Shown: positions 26,410 through 36,352, counted from the first letter of the stretch. The stretch is 64,000 nucleotides of DNA from Paenibacillus arenosi (GCF_014841135.1 NZ_JACYTN010000006.1:124001-188000); one strand, 5' to 3'. Numbers and translations are program-made. Notes: generated by a model from the sequence alone, not told the origin.

Positions 26410-27531
26410 CTACCACCCTGAACATTTATAGCCTCCATATTGCTCGTACCATTCCCAGATCTTCGTGTCGACAGGCACTCCGGTGATCTTGGCCGTGAAT
26501 ACCTCAGGCGTTAACTCGATAGGAAAAAATTTAGTTGCGTAATGACATAAATGAGTCGATATATAGTTCTCATCAGCTCGTGGTAATATCGTACGCGGAC
26601 CATAAGCATCAGGATCCAAATTGGAATAATGAGCGAACGTCTGCTCACCAACATTATGATAATGCAGCCAATGACCTATCTCATGAATAATCGTGCGTAG
26701 CTTATCGGGTGAAGATTTCTGCCCTGAGTCATATTCTGCTCTCGCGATTTGATCTGCACGTTTGAAGTCATAGTTTTTATTCATTGCAACCGTACCGCTC
26801 ACAGGATCAAACGAACCATTTGCTCCTCTCATCCTTTCAAGTCGTATGTTGAGCTTGCGCTTCTGAATCATATCAGCAAACCCAGGACAATTATTTAGAA
26901 GATGAGCTAACGCTTCTGTTATATAGTTTGCTGCATCCAAATTGTTTGCATAATCTGCGGATACACCTAAATCTTTTGTCCATTTGTTTGCTTCTGTTAC
27001 AGAAAGGAAGGGACTCCATGTAACTGGCAGCGTGATACCTCCACCCGCTGGAGGTTGCGGTGGCTCTTTTCCTTCTGGCGGTATTGGAGGAGGATCAGGG
27101 TATTTTCCTACATCTACCCCACCTTCAAGTTCAAGATTTATATTCGGATCCGTAAGAAAGTGATACATCACTTCAACTGATTTTCCATCTCCAAGTGACG
27201 TATGATATTCAAAGATAAATTCCTTTCCTCGTTCCACAGCATGCGCAACTTGAAAATATAATCCCTCACTATATTGCTTGCAGTACACATTTTTAGCGAT
27301 CAAGTTACCGTCTACCGACAACGTCCAATAATCTTCAGGAGTAGCCACTGTAGAATGGATAGAAATCGCATAAAACTCTACATCATGCGACAGATAAAAA
27401 ATATCTTTAATGACCCTCTTTACTGTTGCTGTATTTGGAATACCAATAAATCTACCTTTAAAAAGGGGCATCGTCTTTGTTGGATAATAAGGCGGATCTA
27501 ATCTGCCTCCGACTATATAGCGACTAAGCAT
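26410..27531 (-). CDS. Zinc metalloprotease with tail-protein-like docking domain
   Basis: 373 residues, ATG with AAGGAGGGGG upstream. Residues ~1-125 are clearly homologous to the 128-residue tail-region protein at 52302-52688: both have a Y[IV]VGGR[LF]DPP..PTKT start and a DYW.L.V....[AC][KR]N[VI]Y block. A Pro-rich linker follows (~143-165). The C-terminal domain carries HEIGH at 283-287 and a further His in LHYHN, the HExxHxxxxH site of gluzincin/metzincin-like zinc proteases. Glu284 should be catalytic. No signal peptide is present, so I infer it is attached to a tail particle by the N-terminal domain and acts on cell-surface or S-layer protein. The substrate is unknown. Confidence 0.75.
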   Translation of the reverse strand: MLSRYIVGGRLDPPYYPTKTMPLFKGRFIGIPNTATVKRVIKDIFYLSHDVEFYAISIHSTVATPEDYWTLSVDGNLIAKNVYCKQYSEGLYFQVAHAVERGKEFIFEYHTSLGDGKSVEVMYHFLTDPNINLELEGGVDVGKYPDPPPIPPEGKEPPQPPAGGGITLPVTWSPFLSVTEANKWTKDLGVSADYANNLDAANYITEALAHLLNNCPGFADMIQKRKLNIRLERMRGANGSFDPVSGTVAMNKNYDFKRADQIARAEYDSGQKSSPDKLRTIIHEIGHWLHYHNVGEQTFAHYSNLDPDAYGPRTILPRADENYISTHLCHYATKFFPIELTPEVFTAKITGVPVDTKIWEWYEQYGGYKCSGW

Positions 27532-27684
27532 TAGTCCCCCTCCTTAATCGATTACACATGACTACCCACTCCTATCACAAATTGCTATCATACTCGAATA
27601 CTCGTTTTTAGTTTTTGTACAACCTCTATGGTGAAGACATCACCTAGAATAGTTGCATCATAAAATATTTAAATATCGATACCA

Positions 27685-28059
27685 CTAGGGCCGTGCCTCT
27701 TCTATCATACTGACTTGTCCAAATAACAAATCTGCAGCGGTTCCAGACACTTGTGTAATGACCGAGCTAGAATTTGCTGTTACGTGCTCAAGTATTAATA
27801 CCGTAAGAAATGGAGAATCTTTATGAATACCACCAAGCCTTGACTGAACTGGAGCCCCAGCATCTCGTAGCTTCTTGTTAATCTGGCTAACCAGATCTGT
27901 TGTAAACAACTCATGACTAGTCACATATTCTTTTGCATCCAATACAATTTCATAATCTACTCCGTCCGTAGTTATGCGAAATATATCACTTATTCCTTTT
28001 TCAACAAGCTTTACTTGTGGCAAGTGTACACTTCCCCACAATCGCGTTCCATGTTTCAT
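27685..28059 (-). CDS. Hypothetical phage-region protein
   Basis: 124 residues, ATG with GGAAGGGG upstream. The pattern is of alternating strands with one helix (LVSQINKKLRDAGAPV) and a conserved-looking LGGIHKDSPFLTV stretch, as in small structural modules of tail fibres. It sits ~150 nt before the metalloprotease gene, alone between two non-coding gaps. No family recognised. Confidence 0.5.
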   Translation of the reverse strand: MKHGTRLWGSVHLPQVKLVEKGISDIFRITTDGVDYEIVLDAKEYVTSHELFTTDLVSQINKKLRDAGAPVQSRLGGIHKDSPFLTVLILEHVTANSSSVITQVSGTAADLLFGQVSMIEEARP

Positions 28060-28613
28060 AATGATGCCCCTTCCAACCGGTTTGGCCCATTATAAGGATG
28101 AAAGCCTTGTTTCTATCTTAAAAAGAAAAAAACCGTAGTAAACGGCTTCTCCCTCATCGACTTTTCAAATGTACTAAACGCATATTCGATAGATGCATAG
28201 ATAAGAACATAGATTTGGAACAGCCCTATTCCGAATTGCATCTAAACAGAGTTACATCTACTGAGGAAGTTTTATGACTATTACTTGCCTCTCTATTTAA
28301 CGATTGATATACTTATATACAAAGACTCAATCTCCTAACCCTCTACCTATTTCAGTTAAATAATAGGGGGTATTAGAATAGCGACTAATATGTTTCATCC
28401 GCTTAAAGATGGGTAATACAAAGTACCTATGTTTTATTATGGGGTTGTTTTACTAATATTCTCGTCTCTTCTTTAATAAAGTCGTTCTAAGTAATCATTA
28501 AGTTGCAATAAATTGACTTTGGTGGTGACGTATGATATCATTTCTCGAAATCACCAATCACACTTCAAATTTATTATTATTTTTAAACAAGATCAGCTAG
28601 GAATATAGTATTA
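28060..28613. other. Non-coding gap between the small sigma factor and the 124-residue gene
   Basis: No ORF with a ribosome site is seen. It holds a minus-strand terminator at 28126-28147 and a hairpin at 28519-28557 (TTGGTG with CACCAA) whose interior includes the 10-bp palindrome ATGATATCAT at 28532-28541. The remainder is AT-rich and featureless to my reading. Confidence 0.5.
28126..28147 (-). terminator. Intrinsic terminator downstream of the small sigma factor gene
   Basis: On the minus strand AGCCG pairs with CGGTT (one wobble) around 7 nt, followed by a T-run. Confidence 0.55.
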
Positions 28614-29135
28614 CTATTGGCAGATTTGCTTTAGCTTTTTCATCGCACGAGAGGCATGCGATTTATTAATCTCTAGCAGATTGGATATTTCTGTAGGCTT
28701 CATTCCCATACCCTCTTCTGTGAACAACATGAAGTCTATTATTTTAGTTTCTTGAGCAGTAAATAGAGAAATATTATTTAAATAGTCATTGCGAAGTTCG
28801 ACCATAGAGTAGCCAAACTCTGTTGTACCATATGTAAATGTAGTAACTGTTGAATCCAAATCATTCATTTCACCATCACTATAGTGTACGAGTAGCGTAT
28901 TTTGAGTAATTTTTCTTCTGTTTTTACGATAATAATCAAAAACGGTACGTTGGATAACAGTACGCATGAAACTATATGCATTTGTTTTAATAGATCCCTT
29001 ATCAATTTCGGTAAGAACACGAACAATAGCTTCTGACTTAACATCTTCCCGATCTCGGCTATTAACTCCTTTTAGCACAACATTAAAAATTTGGTTCAAT
29101 GAAGAGATATCAAACGTAGATATATTAGTTTGCAT
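28614..29135 (-). CDS. Small sigma-70-like (ECF-type) sigma factor
   Basis: 173 residues, ATG with CGGAGG upstream. Region 2 is recognisable (DREDVKSEAIVRVLTEI then NAYSFMRTVIQRTVFDYYRKNRR), and a C-terminal region 4-like helix-turn-helix (MKPTEISNLLEINKSHASRAMKKL) follows. The ~40 residues between are non-conserved. No region 3 and no anti-sigma gene is seen nearby. Its length and position upstream of the metalloprotease set suggest it controls that set or the tail genes. A perfect TTACATGTAA palindrome 32-41 nt before its start codon may be an operator. Confidence 0.75.
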   Translation of the reverse strand: MQTNISTFDISSLNQIFNVVLKGVNSRDREDVKSEAIVRVLTEIDKGSIKTNAYSFMRTVIQRTVFDYYRKNRRKITQNTLLVHYSDGEMNDLDSTVTTFTYGTTEFGYSMVELRNDYLNNISLFTAQETKIIDFMLFTEEGMGMKPTEISNLLEINKSHASRAMKKLKQICQ

Positions 29136-30320
29136 GTAGCTATAACCTCCGATGTATAATAAATATTTACATGTAACAATGGAATAAAATGATTAAGTAT
29201 CTATTGCATTAGCTCATTTGGTGCCCTGTTTTATTGTTTGCTGGTATTCCATCCAATTTCGTTATACCTACAAACTGTAATTCCGCTGCCTACTTTCCTT
29301 ACTTCCCATATGCATTACAGTGGTGAAGTAAGCAAGAAACTCACACCCCATACATTTTTGCTTAAAACATTCATGAAAGCGCTTTACTAATCTCCATTCC
29401 CTAGGTCGATAAGCAACATTTTTTATCTAATATAAATTCACATACTTTCTGTTTCATTAGCCCTTCGTGTTAGCGATAAATACGATATTTATCAATTTCG
29501 CAATCTAAGTTGCAGAATGATGCTGACCCATTTAAATGCGGTGGACAAAAGCCCCCCATACTACAAGTAATGTTCATATACTCATACTTTAACTACCTAG
29601 TTTATTTGGATTGCACAGCCCAAACGCTCTAATTCGAATATGTACGAATTAACATTCATGATCCTTTTATCGTACAAAGCTCACTATTTCTTCGATTTTC
29701 GCCACTTGTATATACTTCCCTTTTCCTTATATACGAACAGCCTGAGGCAACGAGTTAAGGGAAACTTTACCTTGTTAATCTCTATGGTTGTCCTATCGAA
29801 TTTAAAAGTTGCGTTACTTTTGAAATAAATTTAGTGAAAAGAAAAATGATTCACCGCTACTGTTCATTCTATGATCGCTTGATGCTTGTACCTAAATTCA
29901 CAAACATGCTTATATTTTTGTAATTTTGAGGATTTCAATACATTGTTACAATCTGAATCCTCTCAAAATAAAAACGTAAACAAAAAAAGAATATATATTC
30001 ATATAAAAAAAACATATAACTTCCGTAATGATGATCAAAACAACTCGTTTTACTAAACAAACAATGTCATCATTATCGTGTCGTTATATGTTTCTAAATT
30101 ATTTCGTTATATCAGCATGTAACATTTACTTTTTTGCATAAATTACTTCATTGCAATCTTGTAAAATATGAGTAACATGCTCCACTATATCTTTTACCTC
30201 TTTATTACATTTTGTGCATTTCAACTTGTATCACCCTACTTTTTTTCTACTTAATCCGGTCATCACTCTCAATGAATTCTAGATACTTTCCACTGCTAAT
30301 CATCGATGGATTTTGAAATT
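29136..30320. other. 1.2 kb AT-rich non-coding gap in the phage region
   Basis: No supported gene on either strand; the one plus-strand frame at 29640-29828 has no ribosome site. Contents: a TTACATGTAA palindrome at 29167-29176 next to the small sigma gene; a hairpin at about 29929-29970 (ATTTTGAGGATT with AATCCTCTCAAAAT, enclosing ATTGTTACAAT); an inverted pair AGCATGT (30114-30120) and ACATGCT (30175-30181); and a 14-bp palindrome TTTGAAATTTCAAA at 30312-30325 over the stop of the next gene. No tRNA is seen. Confidence 0.5.
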
Positions 30321-30626
30321 TCAAACAAGCAACTCTCCTCCCCAACGACTTACTAATTCTTCTACTCTCGCATTAAGTAACCGATTTTCTGTAATAAGAT
30401 CTAAGTTTTCTTCACGAAGTGTTTGAATTTCTTCACTTAATCTTTTTATCTCTTCCTTGTTCTTAGCAAGTTCCTCCCGCAGTTCTGCCCGAAACGCTTG
30501 CTCATCCTTAGATAGAAGCTCCCTATCCGTCATTTTGTTATTTCCTCGACCACTTGCATATCCGATAGCGCCTGTAATAATAGAAACAATTCCCCCAATG
30601 ATTGCTGTTATTACACCAACATCCAT
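30321..30626 (-). CDS. Small membrane-anchored coiled-coil protein (holin- or XhlA-like)
   Basis: About 101 residues from the ATG at 30626 (AGAAGG 8 nt upstream; a GTG at 30635 overlaps that site). One hydrophobic segment (~residues 2-23, VGVITAIIGGIVSIITGAIGYA) is followed by a basic turn and a long charged coiled coil (EELAKNKEEIKRLSEEI...). Phages often encode such a protein after the tail fibres, where it may help lysis or anchor particles. The single membrane span and lack of an adjacent endolysin keep this uncertain. Confidence 0.55.
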   Translation of the reverse strand: MDVGVITAIIGGIVSIITGAIGYASGRGNNKMTDRELLSKDEQAFRAELREELAKNKEEIKRLSEEIQTLREENLDLITENRLLNARVEELVSRWGGELLV

Positions 30627-30726
30627 AATGTTCACCTTCTCTTTCTCTTTATCTCTTGCTCGTCACGAGCTGTCCTATAAAGAAAAGAAAACGAATTTTT
30701 CCTTCCCTATAGACAGCCTCCTTCTT

Positions 30727-30738
30727 GCATAATATAAG
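30727..30738 (-). promoter_or_regulatory. Candidate element-specific promoter motif (CTTATATT type)
   Basis: CTTATATTATGC on the minus strand, just after the terminator at 30757-30781 and ~100 nt before the small membrane protein gene. It shares CTTATATT with 40233-40242 and 41444-41453; no sigma-A -35 box is found at 16-18 nt. Confidence 0.3.
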
Positions 30739-30750
30739 TGAGAACAAATA

Positions 30751-30781
30751 AAAAATAACCTCTACCGGGACGGTAGAGGTT
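30751..30781 (-). terminator. Intrinsic terminator after the 1841-residue fibre gene
   Basis: On the minus strand AACCTCTACC pairs perfectly with GGTAGAGGTT around 5 nt, followed by ATTTTTTATTT. Confidence 0.9.
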
Positions 30782-30785
30782 TCTA

Positions 30786-33700
30786 TTACATGATGAATGC
30801 ATAACTACCATCATCATATAGACCTACTATAATTGTAGTAAATAAATCTTCTGCATATTTCTCACTAACTTTAATACTTGTTCGTAAATCTTTAACCTCT
30901 CGATGCGGCACAATAATTGAAGAACTAATGTATCCCGACTTTATCGTTATACTTCCTTCTAATATTGAAGCGACCCAGATATTCAGTTGCGAGTTCATCT
31001 CGCTGTTATCCATTCGCCTTACAGTAACCGAGCTAGATAGATTTTTATGGGCAAAGCCTGCTACTTCAATAAATCCACGAAGGTCATTATTGAGATATAC
31101 AAATAAATGTCCCAGCATATCAGGTCTAGACACGTACAATTGCGATGAAAGAGAATTTCTTTCTGAACGACGTATCATAATTGTTCCAGGTAATTCTATC
31201 TTATCCTTTTGCCTTGTAATGATAGTACCATTTATCCAATCGCGGGTTACAATAACACTCGAGTCGAGCACACTATCTCGCTTTAATTGAACAGTAACAC
31301 TTGCAGGCAGAGTCGAATCATCTCTTTTTCTAACCGTAATCTTAGATGGCAAACTAGCTCTACTAACAGACAGTGATGACAAAATCATATCTGGATTGTG
31401 GACCTTTAATGAGGCCATTAACTCCGAATCATCCCGTGTGCTGCGGATGTGTATAGTGGCTCTAATGTCTTTGTCCTTATTTTGACGTGAGGTTATACTA
31501 GACTTCATTTCCCCATGTCCAACACTGCTAATGATTAAACTATGATACTCAAGGACAAGCTCTGGCGCATATGGCATGCCACGTTCCCTTGAGCCAAAAC
31601 GAGCAATCACATCACTCGTCAGTTGTTCCATATGCAAGAGAATGCCTAGGTTATCGCTTGTGTTGTTATACCACCCTAGTACAGCAGACAACAGATCGAC
31701 TTCCACATATGACTTGGAAGTATCGGCTGTAATCTCTGCAAGCTTATTGCCAGCAGGAGGAGTGCTCGCCCACGTCACACCATCCTCTGCCCAATCTTTT
31801 AGTAGCTCCTGTACTTGTATTGCCGAAGTTCCCAATGTAGATTGATCAACAAATAGTTTAAGCGTAGCTTTCGTTATTTTCTGATCTGCAGGAACGGTGC
31901 TCATATCAAACTGAATAAGCGACTTAAATACTTCCCCATCTGCTGCTTTACCAACTAGCATTTCTTGCTCTTGGCCATAGTTCAATCGAGGTACTCTATC
32001 ACGTACAAACGCATCCTTTACCGATGACAGAATCTGCACTACTTTAGGTGGAGGTGTCACTTCAACCGTCGCTCTCATCCTACCATGTGAAGAAACAGCT
32101 ATTTTCCCCTGCATATCTTCCGTATTTTTCACTTGGATATGAGAGACAAAATCTTCATTATATACGGGTGAAATCCCAACAACCGCTTTCATGATAGCAT
32201 GTGGAGCTATAAAGATTGAAGATGTTACACTATCGTGATAAGGAACTTCGATATACGATCTATTCTGGTTACCTTTATTCATCCAGCAGGAAACAGAACC
32301 TCGTACAATTTCACCATCGTACTTGTTTCGAGTTTTGTCATAAGCAATTCTACCATTGCTATCTTTCATGTCATAAAACAGCACTAGCCCTGGTTCATCA
32401 GGATAGTTCGAGTACATACTAGCTTGCAGTTCTGATTCTGATAAAGTCTTGTTCCAGACTTTCACACCCCAGATATCGCCTCTGAAAGACTGTTGATGCG
32501 AGGGACCAGGAGGAGTACCGTCTCCAACTGCTAATCCTTGGTTTTGATCAACACTTGTGAAACCAGACTCCATTACCTTCTTACCATCTACATAGAGCTT
32601 AGCACCTTTTGATACGCCTGATTCAAATACAAAAGCTACATGGTGTTCCTGTCCATCGTTAAGACGCACACCGGAGTGTCTAGCATTACCTGCTCTCCAG
32701 TCGAATATTACCAACTCGTTACTGTACAAAAACATACCATAAGCTGATTGTTTAACAACAATACCTCGATAACCAGTTCCTGCATCTGTCGTTCTAATTC
32801 TAGCCTCAATCGTGCCTTTTATAATTTTAAGTTCATTATAGTTGTTACTAAGATAGATTCCACTATCTGTTCCTTCTAGTGTGACTTTACAAGTTTCTTC
32901 TCCATCGGAATGATGACTGAACAAGTTAATTTGGGACGTGAGGTCGTTTCTATACGGGACTTGGATGTAAGACTTCCTCTGGTTATACAGACCACCCCTA
33001 AACCCGTAAATTTCAATTTCACCGATTCCAATCCAACCACCATGGGTACTGCTAATATTCAGCCTGAACCAACGGAAACTAGCAGCAGGAGATTTAATGT
33101 CATATTTTCTTTTCTCATGCTTTTGTCCCCATACCGGTGCATTATCTTGTGCATCCAACACTGTCCAAGTGATACCATCATCGCTACCTTCAAATGTCCA
33201 TGACTTCGGCATATCTGTGTGCGGATTCACATCCGAAGCACCAAGTAAATACCCAGTTGCATTAGCAGGCATGGCGATATCAATCGCAATCCAGCCTTTT
33301 CCTCCCGTTGAACCAGGGGTCCAATATCCTGAATCCTTATTGTTAAAGGCCAACCACGGACTATAAGAATTGGAATAAACGGCTGAAGCACGAACCGTAT
33401 AACCGTGAGACATCTCATTGTCCATCGGGAGGGTAATATCTCCAGTTAACTGGATGGCATCTGTCCCCTGATCTTTATATACATGGAGTTTTCCCGTCAG
33501 ATCAGAGCGATAAGGCACTTGAATCATCACCGACAGCTCAGAATTCTCTCTCTCAACAGCTTCTATCACAAAAACAGGCCTAAACCCTGTATTTACGAGC
33601 GACACATCAACTGTAGAAATATTACTAATTGAGGCGATATTACTAGAATAGCCTCTGACAGTACGTGTAGTAGAACTAGTATTATTAGTACTACTTGTTT

Positions 33701-36311
33701 GAGACCATACACCTCGCGTATTCCACGTATATTCATCTGCTTTTTTAATTCCCGTGGAATATGATTTATGGACAATATATTTGTCCCATTCGCTATCTGG
33801 AGGGTTAAATCCCGTTAGTATTCGAGCTAAAATTCCACTCAACGCAGGTGCTTCATAAAGCTGTAATTCTCCCACTTTACACAAAATAGAAGCGTGCCCA
33901 TTGTTCTCTGTGATTACTAATCGATAGTGTCGAAATGCTCGCTCATTGTGAAAGGAATAAAAGGACTTGATGTCTAATCCCGTTTGGGATGTACGCCGGT
34001 CTAACACTTCCCAGTTATGACCATCATTACTACCTTCAAAAGTCCAATCTCTTGGATTGGATGCTAGTTCAGAACTTCCAACTAATGAAATGCGATTAAT
34101 AATTTTAGGTACGGGATAGCTAACTTTAATCCATGCAGGTGATGGTTTTGGCGCTTGCCACTTGTGTGCATTATCTGCAGTCTGCCAATCAAATGCTCTC
34201 CATGGCTCATTGTTAACCGCAGTATGACTTGCAGATAAGGTACAACTTCCATCTACTGCCTGATCTGAGGACATTTTGGGTGTCGAGGCAACTAGCATCT
34301 CTTCCAGCATAATGCCACTCATGAGTCCTGTATCATTTAGAATTTCCCACGTGACACCCGCCTGGATATTGCGATCAGCCACCATAATCATTCTGCCATT
34401 AATATCTTGATCCACTGCAATGAAATAAAAGTCTCCATCCGCTTCAGCGGTAGGGAGAGACGACAGTAGCTCACCCGTATGTTCTCCTAAATTACTGAAT
34501 ACGCCTGGTAGGTTAGGAAAGGCTTTATAATTACATCGAATTCGTTTACCCACTTGCAGCTCATCAATAAAAGCTACTTCATCTGGGTGAATAATTGTCC
34601 CATCTTCATCTATATCTACCGCATCCAAGTTAATATGTATTGGAGCACTGGTTGGATTGGATGACCGCATCATAACTTCATGAGGTTGGTCTCTATTCAA
34701 ATTCTCTATCTGGAAGAGGACAACGCTACCAGATCCGTTAGGTTTACTATAATCCAGTCTATACTCTATTCCATCTAGCATGAGAATATTATCAGTAGGT
34801 CTTCCACTACCGGTATAACCTAGAATTCGAATCTTACTACCTGTAAATTTAAAAGTAAGGGTAGCTGTACCATCTAACGTGTAAAACGTATCCCGATTGG
34901 AATGGGCAGCATGGTTCTCAAATACCCAATTGCCCATCATTTTAAATGAAGCTAAACTGCTTTCAATTCGTTTCCAACCTTCTTCAGGCATAGGAAGTCT
35001 GCTTCCTGTCTGCAGAAGTATTCGACCTTCTTCATCTATTTCTAGAGCATTGAATTGAGAATACCAATCTGATCCAGTATGCGTTTTAATAAGTACTTCA
35101 TGTTTACCATAAGACAGCCCTGTTTTTTCAAAAAATAAGCCGCTACCAGCCCGTCTTAATGTAGGGTATTGTATACCATCAATAAAAACGACGTCTCCGT
35201 TGCCGCCCCAATTGTAATTATATACTAGACGAAGTTTGGTTCCTTCAAATGTAAATCGTATCTCACCAGCATTATAGTGCATATCGAGGTGCTGATTTTT
35301 ATATAAATAGGTAATGTGGGAATGCGTATCTTCAATACGCTGCCAGGTAGGATCAGGTTCAGGATAAGGATCCCCTACATTGGTAATAAATCCACCCTTT
35401 ACGCTCATATCAATCGCATCAAATATGAAAGGTGCGCCATCTTCCTGCCAACATTCTACATTATGAACCTTTTCTATAAGATTGGTAACTTCAAAGGCTA
35501 CGTAGAAAGAAGTCTTGAATGCTGTTCTAGATGAACAATTGTAGGGTACCCCATCTATCGAGATCACGATTTTATCTGATGTCGTGCTGTCCGCTAAGGT
35601 GATTAGCCTCAGCTTGCTTCCGTAGAAAGAAAATGATACCTTACTCGCTATTTGTTGAGTTCTATATGCGCCATTTTTCCAATAATCCGAACCGCTAGGT
35701 GCATCCCATGATCCTGTATATTTAAATTGAGAATGCGAGCTGTCAATTCTTTTCCAGCCTAAAATTGGAAGAGGAATAGAAGTTCCTGTTCGGTTTAAAT
35801 CTGTTTCATCAATTTGTGCATAAATTTCGATCTCAGAAAGTCCTACTCCCCATGAACCTTTGCGGAACAACTCAAATCGTATAAAATTCGCTTTTTGTTT
35901 GATGCTATGTTTTCTTGTGAGTCCATACGACGTGTTCGCATACGTATTTACAACTTTCCGAATTATTAACTCCCAGTTTATCCCATCATTAGATATGAAA
36001 ATCTGATAGTCGGATATTGACTCATCCCGTATCCTCGGACAGACCACAATATGGTCTATCGTTAACAACTTATCCGATATTGTCCGCAGATCAATATCAA
36101 GCGTGGCGTTATTACCTGTTGTCAGCCAATAGCTCAATCCATCATTTTGATAAGTCGAATATTTCCCATTGAACAAATTCTCCATGTAGTACCAATTGGA
36201 ATAAGGATGTGGCGGACTTGTACATGTAACTACTACTCCATTAGGCGCCTTGTATACATACTCTCCATGCTTGCCTCCTGTACCTCCGCTAAGATCTAAC
36301 TTTTGTAACAT
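30786..36311 (-). CDS. Giant modular tail fibre/adhesin: discoidin, LamG and DNRLRE domains with short terminal repeats
   Basis: 1841 residues, ATG with GAGG upstream. Order: discoidin-like (F5/8 type C) domain ~20-167; three related beta-sandwich modules beginning W[KQ]RI[DE][SD] at ~186, 323 and 446; a domain at ~585-680 shared with the 362-residue neighbour; a second discoidin domain ~680-820; an SEWDKY...GFRPV module ~838-915; a third discoidin ~965-1105; LamG/ConA-like ~1145-1300; DNRLRE ~1425-1592; and a C-terminal array (~1605-1830) of ~23-residue repeats of the type L.S.I.VRR.D.S. Copies of that repeat also link the internal domains (IQVPYR.DLT.). All domain types bind glycans or form surface fibres, so this is probably a receptor-binding fibre. 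No catalytic domain is seen. Confidence 0.8.
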   Translation of the reverse strand: MLQKLDLSGGTGGKHGEYVYKAPNGVVVTCTSPPHPYSNWYYMENLFNGKYSTYQNDGLSYWLTTGNNATLDIDLRTISDKLLTIDHIVVCPRIRDESISDYQIFISNDGINWELIIRKVVNTYANTSYGLTRKHSIKQKANFIRFELFRKGSWGVGLSEIEIYAQIDETDLNRTGTSIPLPILGWKRIDSSHSQFKYTGSWDAPSGSDYWKNGAYRTQQIASKVSFSFYGSKLRLITLADSTTSDKIVISIDGVPYNCSSRTAFKTSFYVAFEVTNLIEKVHNVECWQEDGAPFIFDAIDMSVKGGFITNVGDPYPEPDPTWQRIEDTHSHITYLYKNQHLDMHYNAGEIRFTFEGTKLRLVYNYNWGGNGDVVFIDGIQYPTLRRAGSGLFFEKTGLSYGKHEVLIKTHTGSDWYSQFNALEIDEEGRILLQTGSRLPMPEEGWKRIESSLASFKMMGNWVFENHAAHSNRDTFYTLDGTATLTFKFTGSKIRILGYTGSGRPTDNILMLDGIEYRLDYSKPNGSGSVVLFQIENLNRDQPHEVMMRSSNPTSAPIHINLDAVDIDEDGTIIHPDEVAFIDELQVGKRIRCNYKAFPNLPGVFSNLGEHTGELLSSLPTAEADGDFYFIAVDQDINGRMIMVADRNIQAGVTWEILNDTGLMSGIMLEEMLVASTPKMSSDQAVDGSCTLSASHTAVNNEPWRAFDWQTADNAHKWQAPKPSPAWIKVSYPVPKIINRISLVGSSELASNPRDWTFEGSNDGHNWEVLDRRTSQTGLDIKSFYSFHNERAFRHYRLVITENNGHASILCKVGELQLYEAPALSGILARILTGFNPPDSEWDKYIVHKSYSTGIKKADEYTWNTRGVWSQTSSTNNTSSTTRTVRGYSSNIASISNISTVDVSLVNTGFRPVFVIEAVERENSELSVMIQVPYRSDLTGKLHVYKDQGTDAIQLTGDITLPMDNEMSHGYTVRASAVYSNSYSPWLAFNNKDSGYWTPGSTGGKGWIAIDIAMPANATGYLLGASDVNPHTDMPKSWTFEGSDDGITWTVLDAQDNAPVWGQKHEKRKYDIKSPAASFRWFRLNISSTHGGWIGIGEIEIYGFRGGLYNQRKSYIQVPYRNDLTSQINLFSHHSDGEETCKVTLEGTDSGIYLSNNYNELKIIKGTIEARIRTTDAGTGYRGIVVKQSAYGMFLYSNELVIFDWRAGNARHSGVRLNDGQEHHVAFVFESGVSKGAKLYVDGKKVMESGFTSVDQNQGLAVGDGTPPGPSHQQSFRGDIWGVKVWNKTLSESELQASMYSNYPDEPGLVLFYDMKDSNGRIAYDKTRNKYDGEIVRGSVSCWMNKGNQNRSYIEVPYHDSVTSSIFIAPHAIMKAVVGISPVYNEDFVSHIQVKNTEDMQGKIAVSSHGRMRATVEVTPPPKVVQILSSVKDAFVRDRVPRLNYGQEQEMLVGKAADGEVFKSLIQFDMSTVPADQKITKATLKLFVDQSTLGTSAIQVQELLKDWAEDGVTWASTPPAGNKLAEITADTSKSYVEVDLLSAVLGWYNNTSDNLGILLHMEQLTSDVIARFGSRERGMPYAPELVLEYHSLIISSVGHGEMKSSITSRQNKDKDIRATIHIRSTRDDSELMASLKVHNPDMILSSLSVSRASLPSKITVRKRDDSTLPASVTVQLKRDSVLDSSVIVTRDWINGTIITRQKDKIELPGTIMIRRSERNSLSSQLYVSRPDMLGHLFVYLNNDLRGFIEVAGFAHKNLSSSVTVRRMDNSEMNSQLNIWVASILEGSITIKSGYISSSIIVPHREVKDLRTSIKVSEKYAEDLFTTIIVGLYDDGSYAFIM

Positions 36312-36352
36312 GTGGATATCGTCCTCTCATTGTATTGAGACGCATCATTCAA

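Noticed and set aside
29640-29828. 62-residue plus-strand reading frame in the non-coding gap
   Set aside because: No ribosome site, opposite to all neighbours, Leu/Phe-rich composition typical of AT-rich random sequence.
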